From IMG/VR virus record IMGVR_UViG_3300043409_000979, positions 1-30,244 of that record: a stretch of 30,244 nt of DNA. One strand, given 5' to 3'. Shown piece after piece: positions 12,383 through 20,975 of this stretch. The position numbers and the translations under genes were made by a program. Each line of letters opens with the position of its first letter. The stretch's first letter is position 1. The notes beneath the pieces were generated by a model. The model was not told the origin of the DNA, did no database searches, and saw only the letters and a program-made list of their open reading frames with translations. This stretch comes from a virus.

Positions 12383-14055
12383 TAGAAATAGGTCGTAACG
12401 ATCACAATGCCCGGTGCACCGTTACCGCCAGCGCCAGAGTTGTTAACGTTATCAAGCCCAGCACCACCCCCGCCGCCACCGCCACCGTAAAGCCCGCCAG
12501 CGCCGCCGTTGCCCCCATTTGCGGCAGAAGTTGATGACCCCCCGCCCGCTCCTCCACTCCCCGGAATTGCCGTATTGGCGGTTGCCGCCGGTCCGGCCTG
12601 ACCATTGCCTCCACCTGCTGTGCCTGCTGGAGCTATGCCGCCAGTAATAAAAGAGGCGAGCGCGCATCCCCCTGCGCCTCCGGCAATTGGTGTTGGTGTC
12701 GTAAGAGTTAAGCCGCCTCCGCCGCCCCCGCCCGCAGCGCCAGCGATAGAATTGACGCCGTTAGTTCCCGGAGATGCCCCAACGCTTCCGGCGCCTCCAT
12801 TAGCGCCAAGAAAAATGGCACGAGAAGAAGAGGATGCTCCAGCAGGACCGCTGGCTGTTGTTACAGCTTGCGCCCCTCCACCTCCGGTTGTAGCTACCCA
12901 AGATCCAAACGAAGAGTTTCCTCCGGGGCCTCCCAGTAAGCCATTTGCGTTGTTGTTGGTTTGCGCTACACCTCCAGCACCTCCAGGTCCAACGGTGACT
13001 GCTTCGGTTGGGCCGAGTAAAGTTGCAGCAAAACTACGTATTGAGTAAGAGCCGCCGCCGCCGCCACCTCCGCCGGGTGCAACTGTTCCCGCTCCACCTT
13101 TTCGCCCACTGGCACCGCCGCCGCCGCCTGAGATCACATGCACCTCAACAGCAACTGCTCCAGCAGGTTTTGTCCAAGTGCCGTTGCTCGTAAAAATTTC
13201 GACAACAGTTTTTGCGGCTTTTGCCGCAAGGTCAGTAGTCAACCCGCTAATCTTACTTTGCGCAATAGCCGCAGCAGCGTCTACGTCAGCGTTAACAAGC
13301 AGGCTCGCAGGCGATTGCAGCACGCCCGCTACGTTTTTCCAAAGACCCGTCCCTGCCACAAGCCCGAGGGAGGTGTGAACATGGCTCGGAGTGCTGCCAC
13401 CAAACTGCCCAGTGACGCTGTGCCCGTTGCCAGTCGCGTAGGCTTCTAGCGTTACAAAAATGCGATCTGTGACCAGCATCGCGGTTTCCGGCACCAGCAC
13501 CGTGAACCCAACAAGCGCGGCAGTCGTGCCAATCGTCACCGCTGCGGAGGTCGCAAGGAGCGTCGGCGCCGCACTGCCATCATATTTGAAAACCTTAGCC
13601 CGCACGCTGTTGCTGTGGTTGTTGTCAGCCACCCCCACAAGCCACACGTTGAAATCCCACAGCCCCGCCGGGATGTCAGTTGAGCCCGGATCCTGCGGCG
13701 TGGACTCGGTGACAAATCCGGCAAACTGCGTCCACGTTTCCGGGGTCAGCGTGCCGCTAGCTGCTGTTGTCTGGTTCGCGTCTGCACTGCGCCCAAGCTG
13801 TTTTGGAGTGCCTGGCAGGTTGATCGTCGGCGCGTCGGCATCGGTGCCCTGGTTGAGATAATAAGTCAGCCCGTTTGCGCCCCCACCGCCCCCACTAGAG
13901 GGCGTAGCTGGTGCCCACGCTGTGCCATTCCAGACAAGCGTCTGCCCGCTGGTTGGCGCCGTCGCTGCCACCGCGTTGCCCTTGAGCTTGTCCACGCTCG
14001 TCGAGTGCAGCCCGCCGGACACGTCGCCGGTAATGATTGGAGAGTTGAGCGGCAT
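12382..14055 (-). CDS. tail fibre/adhesin with glycine-rich receptor-binding domain
   Basis: A 557-residue protein. The N-terminus (GDVSGGLHSTSVDKLKG, then GQTLVWNGTAWAP) carries the GQxLxWNGxxWxP module common to tail fibres. The middle is beta-rich. From about residue 285 (FTSNGTWTKPAG) to the end it is glycine-rich with repeated GGGGG and GGAGG runs, as in receptor-binding proteins of the polyglycine sandwich type. It is the last fibre gene before lysis and is the best candidate for host recognition. The exact receptor is not evident. Confidence 0.75.
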   Translation of the reverse strand: MPLNSPIITGDVSGGLHSTSVDKLKGNAVAATAPTSGQTLVWNGTAWAPATPSSGGGGGANGLTYYLNQGTDADAPTINLPGTPKQLGRSADANQTTAASGTLTPETWTQFAGFVTESTPQDPGSTDIPAGLWDFNVWLVGVADNNHSNSVRAKVFKYDGSAAPTLLATSAAVTIGTTAALVGFTVLVPETAMLVTDRIFVTLEAYATGNGHSVTGQFGGSTPSHVHTSLGLVAGTGLWKNVAGVLQSPASLLVNADVDAAAAIAQSKISGLTTDLAAKAAKTVVEIFTSNGTWTKPAGAVAVEVHVISGGGGGASGRKGGAGTVAPGGGGGGGGSYSIRSFAATLLGPTEAVTVGPGGAGGVAQTNNNANGLLGGPGGNSSFGSWVATTGGGGAQAVTTASGPAGASSSSRAIFLGANGGAGSVGASPGTNGVNSIAGAAGGGGGGGLTLTTPTPIAGGAGGCALASFITGGIAPAGTAGGGNGQAGPAATANTAIPGSGGAGGGSSTSAANGGNGGAGGLYGGGGGGGGAGLDNVNNSGAGGNGAPGIVIVTTYF

Positions 14056-14058
14056 AAA

Positions 14059-14994
14059 TTATTGGTAAAGAGGCATGTAGTACAATGTGCCATTGAGTGT
14101 GATTGCCATGTACGAAATTACCGTTGAGGGGTCCGTTGGTGACCCCGTCAATGATAGAGCGGCAATTGACAATCCACCTGTGCTTACTGCGTTTTTTCCA
14201 AGCGCAATTCCTTCGCTCGATGCGTTTGCGCTTTTTCCAAGCGCAATTCCTTCGCTCAATGCGGTTGTGTTTTCTCCGATGGCAATTGAGCCAGAGTCAG
14301 TTGCTTGTGCGTAAGGCCCAATTGCAATTGACTGGCTGCTGTTTGCAATCGCAAAAATGCCAATGGCAACGCTCTCGTTGAGCCCCAATGCTCTAGCATT
14401 GTCCCCAATTGCAACGCTGCCTGGACTACATTCGGTATTGCCGCCCAACCGAGCAAGTGTGTAACTACTGCTGCCAGGCGCATAAGGAGATCCAAACTCC
14501 GTTGTGTATTTGGGCTCCCACTCCTCGCCCGTAAACTCCAGCAGCTGACCGGCAACAGGCGCCGCTGCAGATATAGGCTGGCTTTGTAGTGAGGTCGCAT
14601 CCCCGCTACCACCACCCCCAGATCCCGCCACGATGGCCCGAATGCTAATAAGCTCTCCCGCTGTTGGCGCCTCGACAAACGTGATAGTCCCGCCTGCGGT
14701 GCTGCTCACGCTGTACTTACTCGGTGGCTGGTCGATGCCGCCCACGCTTACCAAATAGGCGCCGTCGTCGGTGCTGGAATAGCCGGTAAACGTGAACGCC
14801 GTGGTGGTCCCGTCGCCGGTGCGCTCGGTTGCCGTAGTGCCCGCTGCCGTCGGCGGGTTGAGGAGTAGGACGGATGTGTCACCGCCCAGGAAGAGTTCTC
14901 CTGTGGCGGTGTTTACGGCAAGCTCCCCAACGGTCAGCGAGGTCGGCGAGCCCGTCGCCCCGCTCCTCTTTTTCGGGATGATCGGGAAAGCCAT
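14059..14994 (-). CDS. tail fibre with YadA-like head repeats
   Basis: A 311-residue protein. It begins MAFPIIPKKRSG and then TVGELAVNTATGELFLG, the same N-terminal anchor as the neighbour at 14998-15939. Around residue 155 it has the GQLLEFTGEEWEP module. The C-terminal region holds trimeric left-handed repeats resembling YadA heads (SIAIGENTTAL, EGIALGKSANAS, EGIALGKNAV). It is probably a trimeric fibre. Host-range variation may occur here. Confidence 0.75.
   Translation of the reverse strand: MAFPIIPKKRSGATGSPTSLTVGELAVNTATGELFLGGDTSVLLLNPPTAAGTTATERTGDGTTTAFTFTGYSSTDDGAYLVSVGGIDQPPSKYSVSSTAGGTITFVEAPTAGELISIRAIVAGSGGGGSGDATSLQSQPISAAAPVAGQLLEFTGEEWEPKYTTEFGSPYAPGSSSYTLARLGGNTECSPGSVAIGDNARALGLNESVAIGIFAIANSSQSIAIGPYAQATDSGSIAIGENTTALSEGIALGKSANASSEGIALGKNAVSTGGLSIAALSLTGSPTDPSTVISYMAITLNGTLYYMPLYQ
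14193..14257. repeat. 39-bp direct repeats in fibre gene
   Basis: A 26-base sequence at 14193-14218 recurs identically at 14232-14257, giving a 39-base (13-codon) period. It encodes adjacent EGIALGK units of the YadA-like fibre. Such near-identical units allow loss or gain by recombination. Confidence 0.65.
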
Positions 14995-14997
14995 AGG

Positions 14998-15939
14998 TTA
15001 GTAAGTGCCAGCGGATGCCACGGTTGCAGTGCCGTCGCCTGCGATTTCGATAGAGGCGGATGATTTCACCCCGCCCACCACCGTCGAGGTGCCGGGGATA
15101 ATTTTGGCAGCACCGGCGCCCGAGATCGAAAGGCCGTTCGAGGAGAGCGGGTCAATGCTCAGGATCCCAAGCTGCGCGGTGCTGGCGATTTGCAGCTGGG
15201 CGGTTGCGATCTGCCCGTTGGCGTTGAGTTGGGGGACTTTGCCAGCTTCAGCAAGCTGCGTGATCTCGGCAGTGGAGAGAGCGCCAATGTCTGCCGGAGT
15301 CAGCACCACGTTCCCCGCTGCCGTTGGGGAAACAGAGTTGACACTGCGCACCTCGGACTTCGCACCGTCGATAAAGTCCCATGTCGCGCCGTTGAAGGCA
15401 ATTACATCGCCTGCCTGCACGTATGTCTGCCCGTCAATGGCTGGCGAAAGCGCCGCGCTGTTAGCTGCAACGTAGTAATCGCCTTTTTCAGCGGTGCCGC
15501 CGTCCACACCGCCACCGGATGTAATTACCGGCGAGCTGTTGACGGTCCAGGCGCCCTTGTAAGTCAGCGCGCCAACGGATGCGGGCGGGAGCAACGCGCT
15601 TGGAATTTTGCCGTCCACCCCTAGCTGCGGGACAAGTCCAGCAACAGCGGTCGTCGTCAGGAATGCAACCTGGCTGGTTGTCAGCGCGCTGATCTGGTAA
15701 CTCGAAATAAGCCCGGAGCCAGTGAGTTGCGGGACGCCGTTGGGAGTCGCGAGCGTGGTGAGCTGGGAGGTCTGCACTGCGCCACCGCCAATCTCCACGA
15801 CTGCGGAGTTGTTGCCTTTGACGTACAGCTTATTCGTCTGGGTGTTGACGGCCAGCTCCCCGAGTTGGAGAGCGCCGGAGAGTGGTGCGATTTCGGAAGT
15901 CGCAACAGCGTTGCGGATAGGAATTATCGGGAATGCCAT
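14998..15939 (-). CDS. tail fibre protein sharing N-terminal anchor with downstream fibre
   Basis: A 313-residue protein beginning MAFPIIPIRNAV then LGELAVNTQTNKLYVKG, parallel to the N-terminus of the next fibre. A middle module (KGAWTVNSSPVITSGGGVDG, later YVQAGDVIAFNGATWDF) is also found twice in the 440-residue tail protein. Short VPQL..G.I repeats occur before and after it. It ends ASAGTY, like the collagen-like gene upstream (TAGTY). It is likely a trimeric tail fibre or tip component. Start chosen at the conserved MAFPII. Confidence 0.7.
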   Translation of the reverse strand: MAFPIIPIRNAVATSEIAPLSGALQLGELAVNTQTNKLYVKGNNSAVVEIGGGAVQTSQLTTLATPNGVPQLTGSGLISSYQISALTTSQVAFLTTTAVAGLVPQLGVDGKIPSALLPPASVGALTYKGAWTVNSSPVITSGGGVDGGTAEKGDYYVAANSAALSPAIDGQTYVQAGDVIAFNGATWDFIDGAKSEVRSVNSVSPTAAGNVVLTPADIGALSTAEITQLAEAGKVPQLNANGQIATAQLQIASTAQLGILSIDPLSSNGLSISGAGAAKIIPGTSTVVGGVKSSASIEIAGDGTATVASAGTY

Positions 15940-15947
15940 GGTCGTGT

Positions 15948-16229
15948 TCAGTAAGTGCCTGCGGTGTACGTTGCTGGCACCCACTCGGTGCCGTTAAATT
16001 GAAAAACTTGGTTGGCGGTCGGATCCGTGCCAGAGACTGGTTGCCCTTGAATGCCGGTCACCGTTGCCACGGTCTCAGTCTCACCGGCAGCTAGCGAGAG
16101 GTCGCCGGTGATGCTAGTCAGCGCACCAGGAGGTCCTTGCGGACCTTGCGGACCTGCTGGCCCAGTCATGCCTGGTACGCCGGTGAGAAGTGTGACGACC
16201 AAAGGGCCGCAAGAGTTATCGCAGCTCAT
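15948..16229 (-). CDS. short collagen-like tail protein
   Basis: A 93-residue protein with about six Gly-X-Y triplets (GVPGMTGPAGPQGPQGPPG, 17-35), then the GQPVSGTDPT module and FQFNGTEWVPAT, ending TAGTY. Collagen-like stretches are common as trimerising stalks in phage tail fibres. The start at 16229 makes an ATGA overlap with the upstream gene. It may assemble with the larger fibres that share the GxxVxxxxP/WNG module. Confidence 0.75.
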   Translation of the reverse strand: MSCDNSCGPLVVTLLTGVPGMTGPAGPQGPQGPPGALTSITGDLSLAAGETETVATVTGIQGQPVSGTDPTANQVFQFNGTEWVPATYTAGTY

Positions 16230-16546
16230 GAGATTGTGACGCGGGCCTCGATTAGCCGGATATCCCATCCGTCGGGCCGCTGGACGTTAATGGTTAGCAC
16301 GGCGCCAAATTGCGCCGATAAAAGAGCGGTCTGCGTGTTAGTTAGCCGCACCGCCACCGTCTCGGGCGTTGGCCGCACGATGCTGGGGGTCGTTAGCGAT
16401 GCACCGGCAGATGTCTTAAGCGTCACCGCGACGAACCACGCGGACAGGTCAGCGTACTGGCTGCACGGCCCGTCTTCTTGAAGGGAAAAGGAAAAATCCC
16501 AGTCCGTCCCGCGCTGGATTGTTGAGGATGTTTGGACGGCGACCAT
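16226..16546 (-). CDS. beta-sandwich structural tail protein
   Basis: A 106-residue protein starting MVAVQTSSTIQRGTDWDFSF. It contains alternating beta strands (FVAVTLKTSA, TVAVRLTNTQTALL, VLTINVQRPDGWDIRL), consistent with a small beta-sandwich such as those in tail-tip or baseplate-associated proteins. The leader has the conserved TTGTGAAAACCC motif and no Shine-Dalgarno sequence. A longer upstream reading exists but overlaps the next gene. Specific family unknown. Confidence 0.6.
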   Translation of the reverse strand: MVAVQTSSTIQRGTDWDFSFSLQEDGPCSQYADLSAWFVAVTLKTSAGASLTTPSIVRPTPETVAVRLTNTQTALLSAQFGAVLTINVQRPDGWDIRLIEARVTIS

Positions 16547-16569
16547 GTCTACAAAGAGGGGGTTTTCAC
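16547..16569 (-). promoter_or_regulatory. conserved leader motif (copy 3)
   Basis: The minus-strand sequence starts TTGTGAAAACCC, continues CCTCTTTGTAG and ends two bases before the ATG. It closely matches the leaders of the gpW-like gene and, more loosely, the scaffold gene. The upstream gene's stop codon lies within it. Confidence 0.5.
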
Positions 16570-16784
16570 AAGTAATTCTGGGATGAGTCGCAGCAGCCCG
16601 ACACTGGCTGTGCGTGCGCCGGCCACGCCCTGGCTGCAATCTCCTCCGCAACTGATGGCAGTGCGTTGAGATGGCACGTTGGCGCATCTGCGTAGACCTG
16701 CCACTTAACAACGCACCCAGTGCGCTGATGGCAATTAATGCAGGTCAAAACTCGCTTTTGCACGACCCAGTTCGGCGTTGTCAT
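16566..16784 (-). CDS. small cysteine-rich protein
   Basis: A 72-residue protein starting MTTPNWVVQKRVLTCINCHQ. It has CINCHQRTGC, then a lone cysteine and CCDSS near the end, so it may bind zinc. It lies among tail genes and its start shares ATGA with the 440-residue protein's stop. No family recognised. Confidence 0.55.
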   Translation of the reverse strand: MTTPNWVVQKRVLTCINCHQRTGCVVKWQVYADAPTCHLNALPSVAEEIAARAWPAHAQPVSGCCDSSQNYL

Positions 16785-18103
16785 GATTGGGAAGGAATCA
16801 AAGTGGTCGTGATTGTAAACGTGTTCACAAGCTCGTTGCCGTCGGGGTCTTGTCCCTCTTCCGTAATTGTTGTTACGTTGCCATCCTCTAACGCTTCAAT
16901 CGACAAATAAAGGACTTCTTCCTCTTGCCCGGCTTCAGGTTTCGATTTAAGCACAAATCCCGCGCCAATAAAAGCAAACCCAATTGATGGACGCGCTTTG
17001 AGCCACTCAAAATTGGCGAGGTAATATTTTGACCAGGCGTCGCCAAAATCGTAACGAATGTTTGGCGGAAGCGCGTTGTCCACAACTCCTAATTGCGGAC
17101 TGAGCCAATAAAAGTAAAAGTCAATTGTGTACGGCTCGCTCGGTTCCCCCCCGGGTTCAGGAGGTGGAGGCGTCACCGTAAAAGTGATTGGCATCTCGTA
17201 GTTGATTGGCTGGTAGCCAAAGACCTGTCCCTTGTTCCTTTGGTCTTGCTCCAACAAGGATTCGTAAAGCTGAAGGCTTTGATAATTTATGTCCAGATTC
17301 CGAAACTCATTTCCCCCGCTTTCGGTTTCGTAAACCAGAGGATCACCCAGTTGTTTGCTCCAAACTTGACCGTCAAAAAGCACCCCCTGTCCTTCGTAAA
17401 AATACTGCATTCCGTCAAAGCCGTCGCTTTGTTGCGAGATGTAGTAGTTTGAATCCGCCAGCATTATTGTGCCCGGCAATGCACGATTTCCGTCAACTAG
17501 CCCTCCAGATGCAAGCACCGGGTCTTCGTTTGGCGTCCAAAAGAACGTCCTGTCAGGCTTGGGGAAACGATACTGTGGACGCACGTTCCACTTGCCTCCC
17601 GCAACATAAACGATGTCGCCCTCGTAAACTCGATTGAGATTGTCGATTGGCGGGTCGATTACAATCGGGTCATCAACATTAACAACTGAAACAGGGCGCT
17701 TTACGATATAATAACCACCAGCGTCGTTGCCATCGACCTTACCATCTGCGCTAAGGACTGGCTCAGTATTCACCAGCCAAGTTCCTGTGAGCGGCTTGGA
17801 GTCCAAAAACGCCGGGTTGCGAGGCGGCAACGCTCCAACGTCAACCGTGCCAGACGTGTTGCCAGTGCTGCCTTGTGCGCCAAAACTCAAAAAATATGCT
17901 GGATCTGTTGGCGCAACGCCTTGTCCGCAAGTTTGTTGTTTAATCGTCTCTGTCGATTCCTTTGGAGTTTTAGTCATGGCCCCGCTGATCGTCCAGTCCA
18001 TTGGAATGCCATAGGACGATTGCAGCGGGCTGAATTTTCCGTTGCCAGCAATTTGAATGCCAATGTTTAAGGTGGCAGTTTTGTTGAAGTCGTTTGTGGA
18101 CAT
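16781..18103 (-). CDS. large tail structural protein with duplicated module
   Basis: A 440-residue protein. Two copies of a module (about 105-175 and 184-250) share the pattern W..N..PVL..G..VDGN, G.YY and E(G)D.V...G..W; the same module occurs once in the 313-residue fibre. This type is found in tail fibres as repeated small beta domains. A proline-rich linker (TPPPPEPGGEPSEPYT, about 310-325) separates them from a C-terminal domain. It lies between the tape measure cluster and the fibres, so it is probably a tail-tip or fibre-anchoring protein. Confidence 0.65.
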   Translation of the reverse strand: MSTNDFNKTATLNIGIQIAGNGKFSPLQSSYGIPMDWTISGAMTKTPKESTETIKQQTCGQGVAPTDPAYFLSFGAQGSTGNTSGTVDVGALPPRNPAFLDSKPLTGTWLVNTEPVLSADGKVDGNDAGGYYIVKRPVSVVNVDDPIVIDPPIDNLNRVYEGDIVYVAGGKWNVRPQYRFPKPDRTFFWTPNEDPVLASGGLVDGNRALPGTIMLADSNYYISQQSDGFDGMQYFYEGQGVLFDGQVWSKQLGDPLVYETESGGNEFRNLDINYQSLQLYESLLEQDQRNKGQVFGYQPINYEMPITFTVTPPPPEPGGEPSEPYTIDFYFYWLSPQLGVVDNALPPNIRYDFGDAWSKYYLANFEWLKARPSIGFAFIGAGFVLKSKPEAGQEEEVLYLSIEALEDGNVTTITEEGQDPDGNELVNTFTITTTLIPSQS

Positions 18104-18106
18104 CTT

Positions 18107-18655
18107 TTAGGATGCGGGCGCCAAACTACACGGGCTCGGGAAAGGCTGCTGGCAGATGTTACTGATGCTGCTGATGACTTTAGGCTCTGCCTCCTCGTCT
18201 ACAAACACCCTTGCAATAAGGTTGTATTGAGTCGTTGAAGTGTTTTGGGTGATGCCAGTTTCGACCGAAAACGCAACTGCCGATGGGATCAGCGAATTGG
18301 TGTTGAACGTGATTTTGCTGTAGATGTAGCACGTCTGAGTGACCGTCAATTTCAACGGCGGGTCATTGTCGGGATACATGCCAGTCGGCAGCATTTGCCA
18401 AATCAAGCCCCAAGCAATTTGGACCTTGAGCGTGTTACCTTCGCTTGCGTCGCTTACTTCAAATGGACATGCAACGCCGCCTCCGCCGCTGCCCCCAATC
18501 ATAGATGCCGGGAAAACCAAAGACGTCCCACTGCTGGTCTCTTTCAAGTAATACCCAAGCCCTGGGCGGATGCGATTTTGCCGAATTGCGTTGGAGAGCT
18601 TTTGAATGTGCTCCGCCAAAATTGGCATCCTGCGCTGTGCGTCTGGTAGGTCCAT
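18107..18655 (-). CDS. tail-associated protein
   Basis: A 182-residue protein. The N-terminus is helical (RRMPILAEHIQKLSNAIRQN), followed by a glycine stretch (GGSGGGG) and a beta-rich C-terminal domain with several cysteines. The helix-glycine-beta layout is typical of tail-fibre-attached proteins. It overlaps the previous gene by one base (TAATG). No specific family is recognised. Confidence 0.6.
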   Translation of the reverse strand: MDLPDAQRRMPILAEHIQKLSNAIRQNRIRPGLGYYLKETSSGTSLVFPASMIGGSGGGGVACPFEVSDASEGNTLKVQIAWGLIWQMLPTGMYPDNDPPLKLTVTQTCYIYSKITFNTNSLIPSAVAFSVETGITQNTSTTQYNLIARVFVDEEAEPKVISSISNICQQPFPSPCSLAPAS

Positions 18656-19302
18656 TAACTTCCTCCCCCGTACAAGTAGCTATCCCACTTTCCGTTTGCG
18701 GACGAAAGCCACTCTTTTGTTACGCGGTACAAATTGCCTTCTTTTACCGCATGCGCGCCGGTAAAAAGCCAGTTGAGATCGGTGTTAAAGCTAAAGGGGC
18801 ACCCATCAGGCGTACCGCTGGCATATCCAACGCCCGCCAAACTAGGCGGTGCTGTGTAGACTCTTTGAAGCTTCAAAACAGATCTGGGCGCCAGGTAATC
18901 CGTTTCGCCGCGGTTGAATCTTTTGTAAAGCGCTTGGACAACTGAATTGGTTGAAGTCTTGGGATCCGTTGCAGTTTCCCTTCCCATCTTCCACGCGGTC
19001 CAGTTTCCCATTTCGGCTTCCGACATGAAATTTTTGAACGTCGTGTTGGATTCAATCGGCTCACTGCCGGTTGTGATGTCCAGACTCCAAATGTCAGGGA
19101 AAGTATCTCCCCCGCCACCGCCGGGATCTGGAACCGCCTCGGTGTAGATCTCAGTCAGTGTGTAGATGCCGTCCGCATGTACTTTCGTCCAAGACGACGC
19201 GGAATTGTCGGGAGTTATATCCTCAAACGATTCAGTGACGTTTGTCTGGTATTTATTCCCCCGCGCATCCCGTCCCAGCTCAGTGCGTGTTAGTGTGGCC
19301 AT
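18655..19302 (-). CDS. tail structural protein, function unknown
   Basis: A 215-residue protein starting MATLTRTELGRDARGNKYQT, with a PDPGGGGGD linker (about residue 58-66) separating an N-terminal and a C-terminal beta-rich domain. It follows the tape measure directly (TAATG overlap), a position typically taken by distal tail proteins in siphophages. Not recognised by family. Confidence 0.6.
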   Translation of the reverse strand: MATLTRTELGRDARGNKYQTNVTESFEDITPDNSASSWTKVHADGIYTLTEIYTEAVPDPGGGGGDTFPDIWSLDITTGSEPIESNTTFKNFMSEAEMGNWTAWKMGRETATDPKTSTNSVVQALYKRFNRGETDYLAPRSVLKLQRVYTAPPSLAGVGYASGTPDGCPFSFNTDLNWLFTGAHAVKEGNLYRVTKEWLSSANGKWDSYLYGGGS

Positions 19303-20975
19303 TATTGGTAAATACTTCCAGCGTTGTCAGACGATCCGCTGGTGGTTTTCATTTTTTCAGCTATTTTGGCAGTGTTCTTTGCCGTCTCCTGCTGCGCAAT
19401 TAATTGCGAGCGGGCAATGTCTAGCATCCCAGTCTGTTGAGATCCGCCCTGGTCGCCTCCAATTTTGGCAAGACTCGACACAATCATGCCCACAGGGGCC
19501 TCGGCGGCCGCTGCTTTCATTGTAATGGCCTGCTCGCCAGCGGCAGGAGTCGCAAACTGCTTGCGCATCTCTGTTGCTGTCAACCCGGCGGCTGCCGTTG
19601 CCTTGGCGCTAATCTCTGCCATGCGCTTCCTAGCGTCGTCGGCTTCGGTCTGGTCCTGTTGCGAAATGCCACCGCCTTCGAATTTGGTCCCTAAATTTTG
19701 AACTGCCTGTTGGATTGCCGTTCCTGCGTCCTTGCTGGCTTTGGCCCCTGCGTTTGCCAGTGCCAACACGGTTTCCGGCTTAATGGCATTTTGCAGAAAG
19801 TCAGATGAGTTCCGAAGCGACTGTAAAAGCGTCGCCATGCCTTTCTGAATAATGCCCATTAAAGCGGTTCCTGCCGCTGCCATCCCAGCCTTTAGCTGCT
19901 CAATAAGGTTAGGCATGCCCAAGTAATCCTTGGCCTTTGTGAACGCCTCAGAAAGCCCGTCGGATGCTTGTTGTAGAGCCATCTTGAACTCGACTCCAGC
20001 GACGACCAGTCCCGCCTTTAGAAACTCAATCGCGTCGCCGTTCATTATGGCCTCGGCAATTGCGGCAGCGCCTGCGCCCAACTGTGCACCAACTCCAGCA
20101 AGGTCCATTTTTACCAAAGACTCTACAAGCGCCGCCAGCGGTTCCAGAGCTGGCGAAAACTGCCGAATGGATGCCGCAAGGCTCATACCGCCCGTTGCGC
20201 TGGCCTCCATGATTTTAAGCACCGTCGGAGCCACCCCAGAAGCGATGCCCGTAAAGAGTCCTTGCAGTTTGCCTTTAGCGGCCACTGCCAAGCTGTTAAG
20301 CGACGACCCTTGCGCGCCCATTAGCTGCATGATCCGAGCAAACACGCCAGCGTTGGCTTGCATTATCTGAGCCTGTGATCCCATCGCAGCGGCAGCGCTG
20401 TTGAGTGCTTCCGGCTTCAGAGCCGCAACCATTTTGATTCCAGCTTCCCCAAATGCTGCGGCGGCTGCCTGCGCTTGCTTTGTCGGATGCGAAATCTTGC
20501 CAATCGCAGCGGCCACTTTTTCCATCCGCTCGGCCACTGTCATTTTGGCAAGCACCTCCATTGAGATGCCCGCGTCTTTCAAGATGCCCACAAGCGGACC
20601 AGCGCCTTTTGCGGCATCTTGTAGCCCCTGGTTGAACTTTTGCGTTGAAGGTGCCACGTCGTCAGCAATCCCGCCAACCTCTTGCAAACTGCGCCCCAAA
20701 ATTGAAATGCCTCTCACGGTCAACCCGACGTTGTTGCTGGTGTCAACCATCGTTGCGCCCAGTTCAATGGTGGAAACAACGCCTTTGTACATCGCCACCC
20801 CTAGCGCCGCCACCCCAGCAGCAAGCGCTATAGCCGCCACCTGTAGCCGTGCCATTCCGCTGCCTTCGTCCACCTTGCCAGACTCAGCGCGAAAGCTAGT
20901 AAGCCCTTGCTTGGCAAGGTCCATTCCTGCCAAAAATCCCCGAACGTCTAGTGCGAGTTGTGCGGTTGCGCTCAT
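19302..20975 (-). CDS. tail tape measure protein
   Basis: A 557-residue protein. It has an alanine-rich helical makeup and hydrophobic segments (LQVAAIALAAGVAALGVAM, GIASGVAPTVLKIMEASA), a central region with several hydrophobic helices and a C-terminal IARSQLIAQQETAKNTAKIAEKM, which is typical of tape measure proteins. It sets tail length; at 557 residues the tail would be rather short for a siphophage. The position after the G/GT chaperone pair supports the call, although an extra gene intervenes. It overlaps the preceding gene by ATGA. Confidence 0.8.
   Translation of the reverse strand: MSATAQLALDVRGFLAGMDLAKQGLTSFRAESGKVDEGSGMARLQVAAIALAAGVAALGVAMYKGVVSTIELGATMVDTSNNVGLTVRGISILGRSLQEVGGIADDVAPSTQKFNQGLQDAAKGAGPLVGILKDAGISMEVLAKMTVAERMEKVAAAIGKISHPTKQAQAAAAAFGEAGIKMVAALKPEALNSAAAAMGSQAQIMQANAGVFARIMQLMGAQGSSLNSLAVAAKGKLQGLFTGIASGVAPTVLKIMEASATGGMSLAASIRQFSPALEPLAALVESLVKMDLAGVGAQLGAGAAAIAEAIMNGDAIEFLKAGLVVAGVEFKMALQQASDGLSEAFTKAKDYLGMPNLIEQLKAGMAAAGTALMGIIQKGMATLLQSLRNSSDFLQNAIKPETVLALANAGAKASKDAGTAIQQAVQNLGTKFEGGGISQQDQTEADDARKRMAEISAKATAAAGLTATEMRKQFATPAAGEQAITMKAAAAEAPVGMIVSSLAKIGGDQGGSQQTGMLDIARSQLIAQQETAKNTAKIAEKMKTTSGSSDNAGSIYQ

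Noticed and set aside
12460-13150. Tandem repeat or mobile element in the GGN-rich region
   Set aside because: The low-complexity DNA is explained by the glycine-rich receptor-binding domain of the fibre gene.
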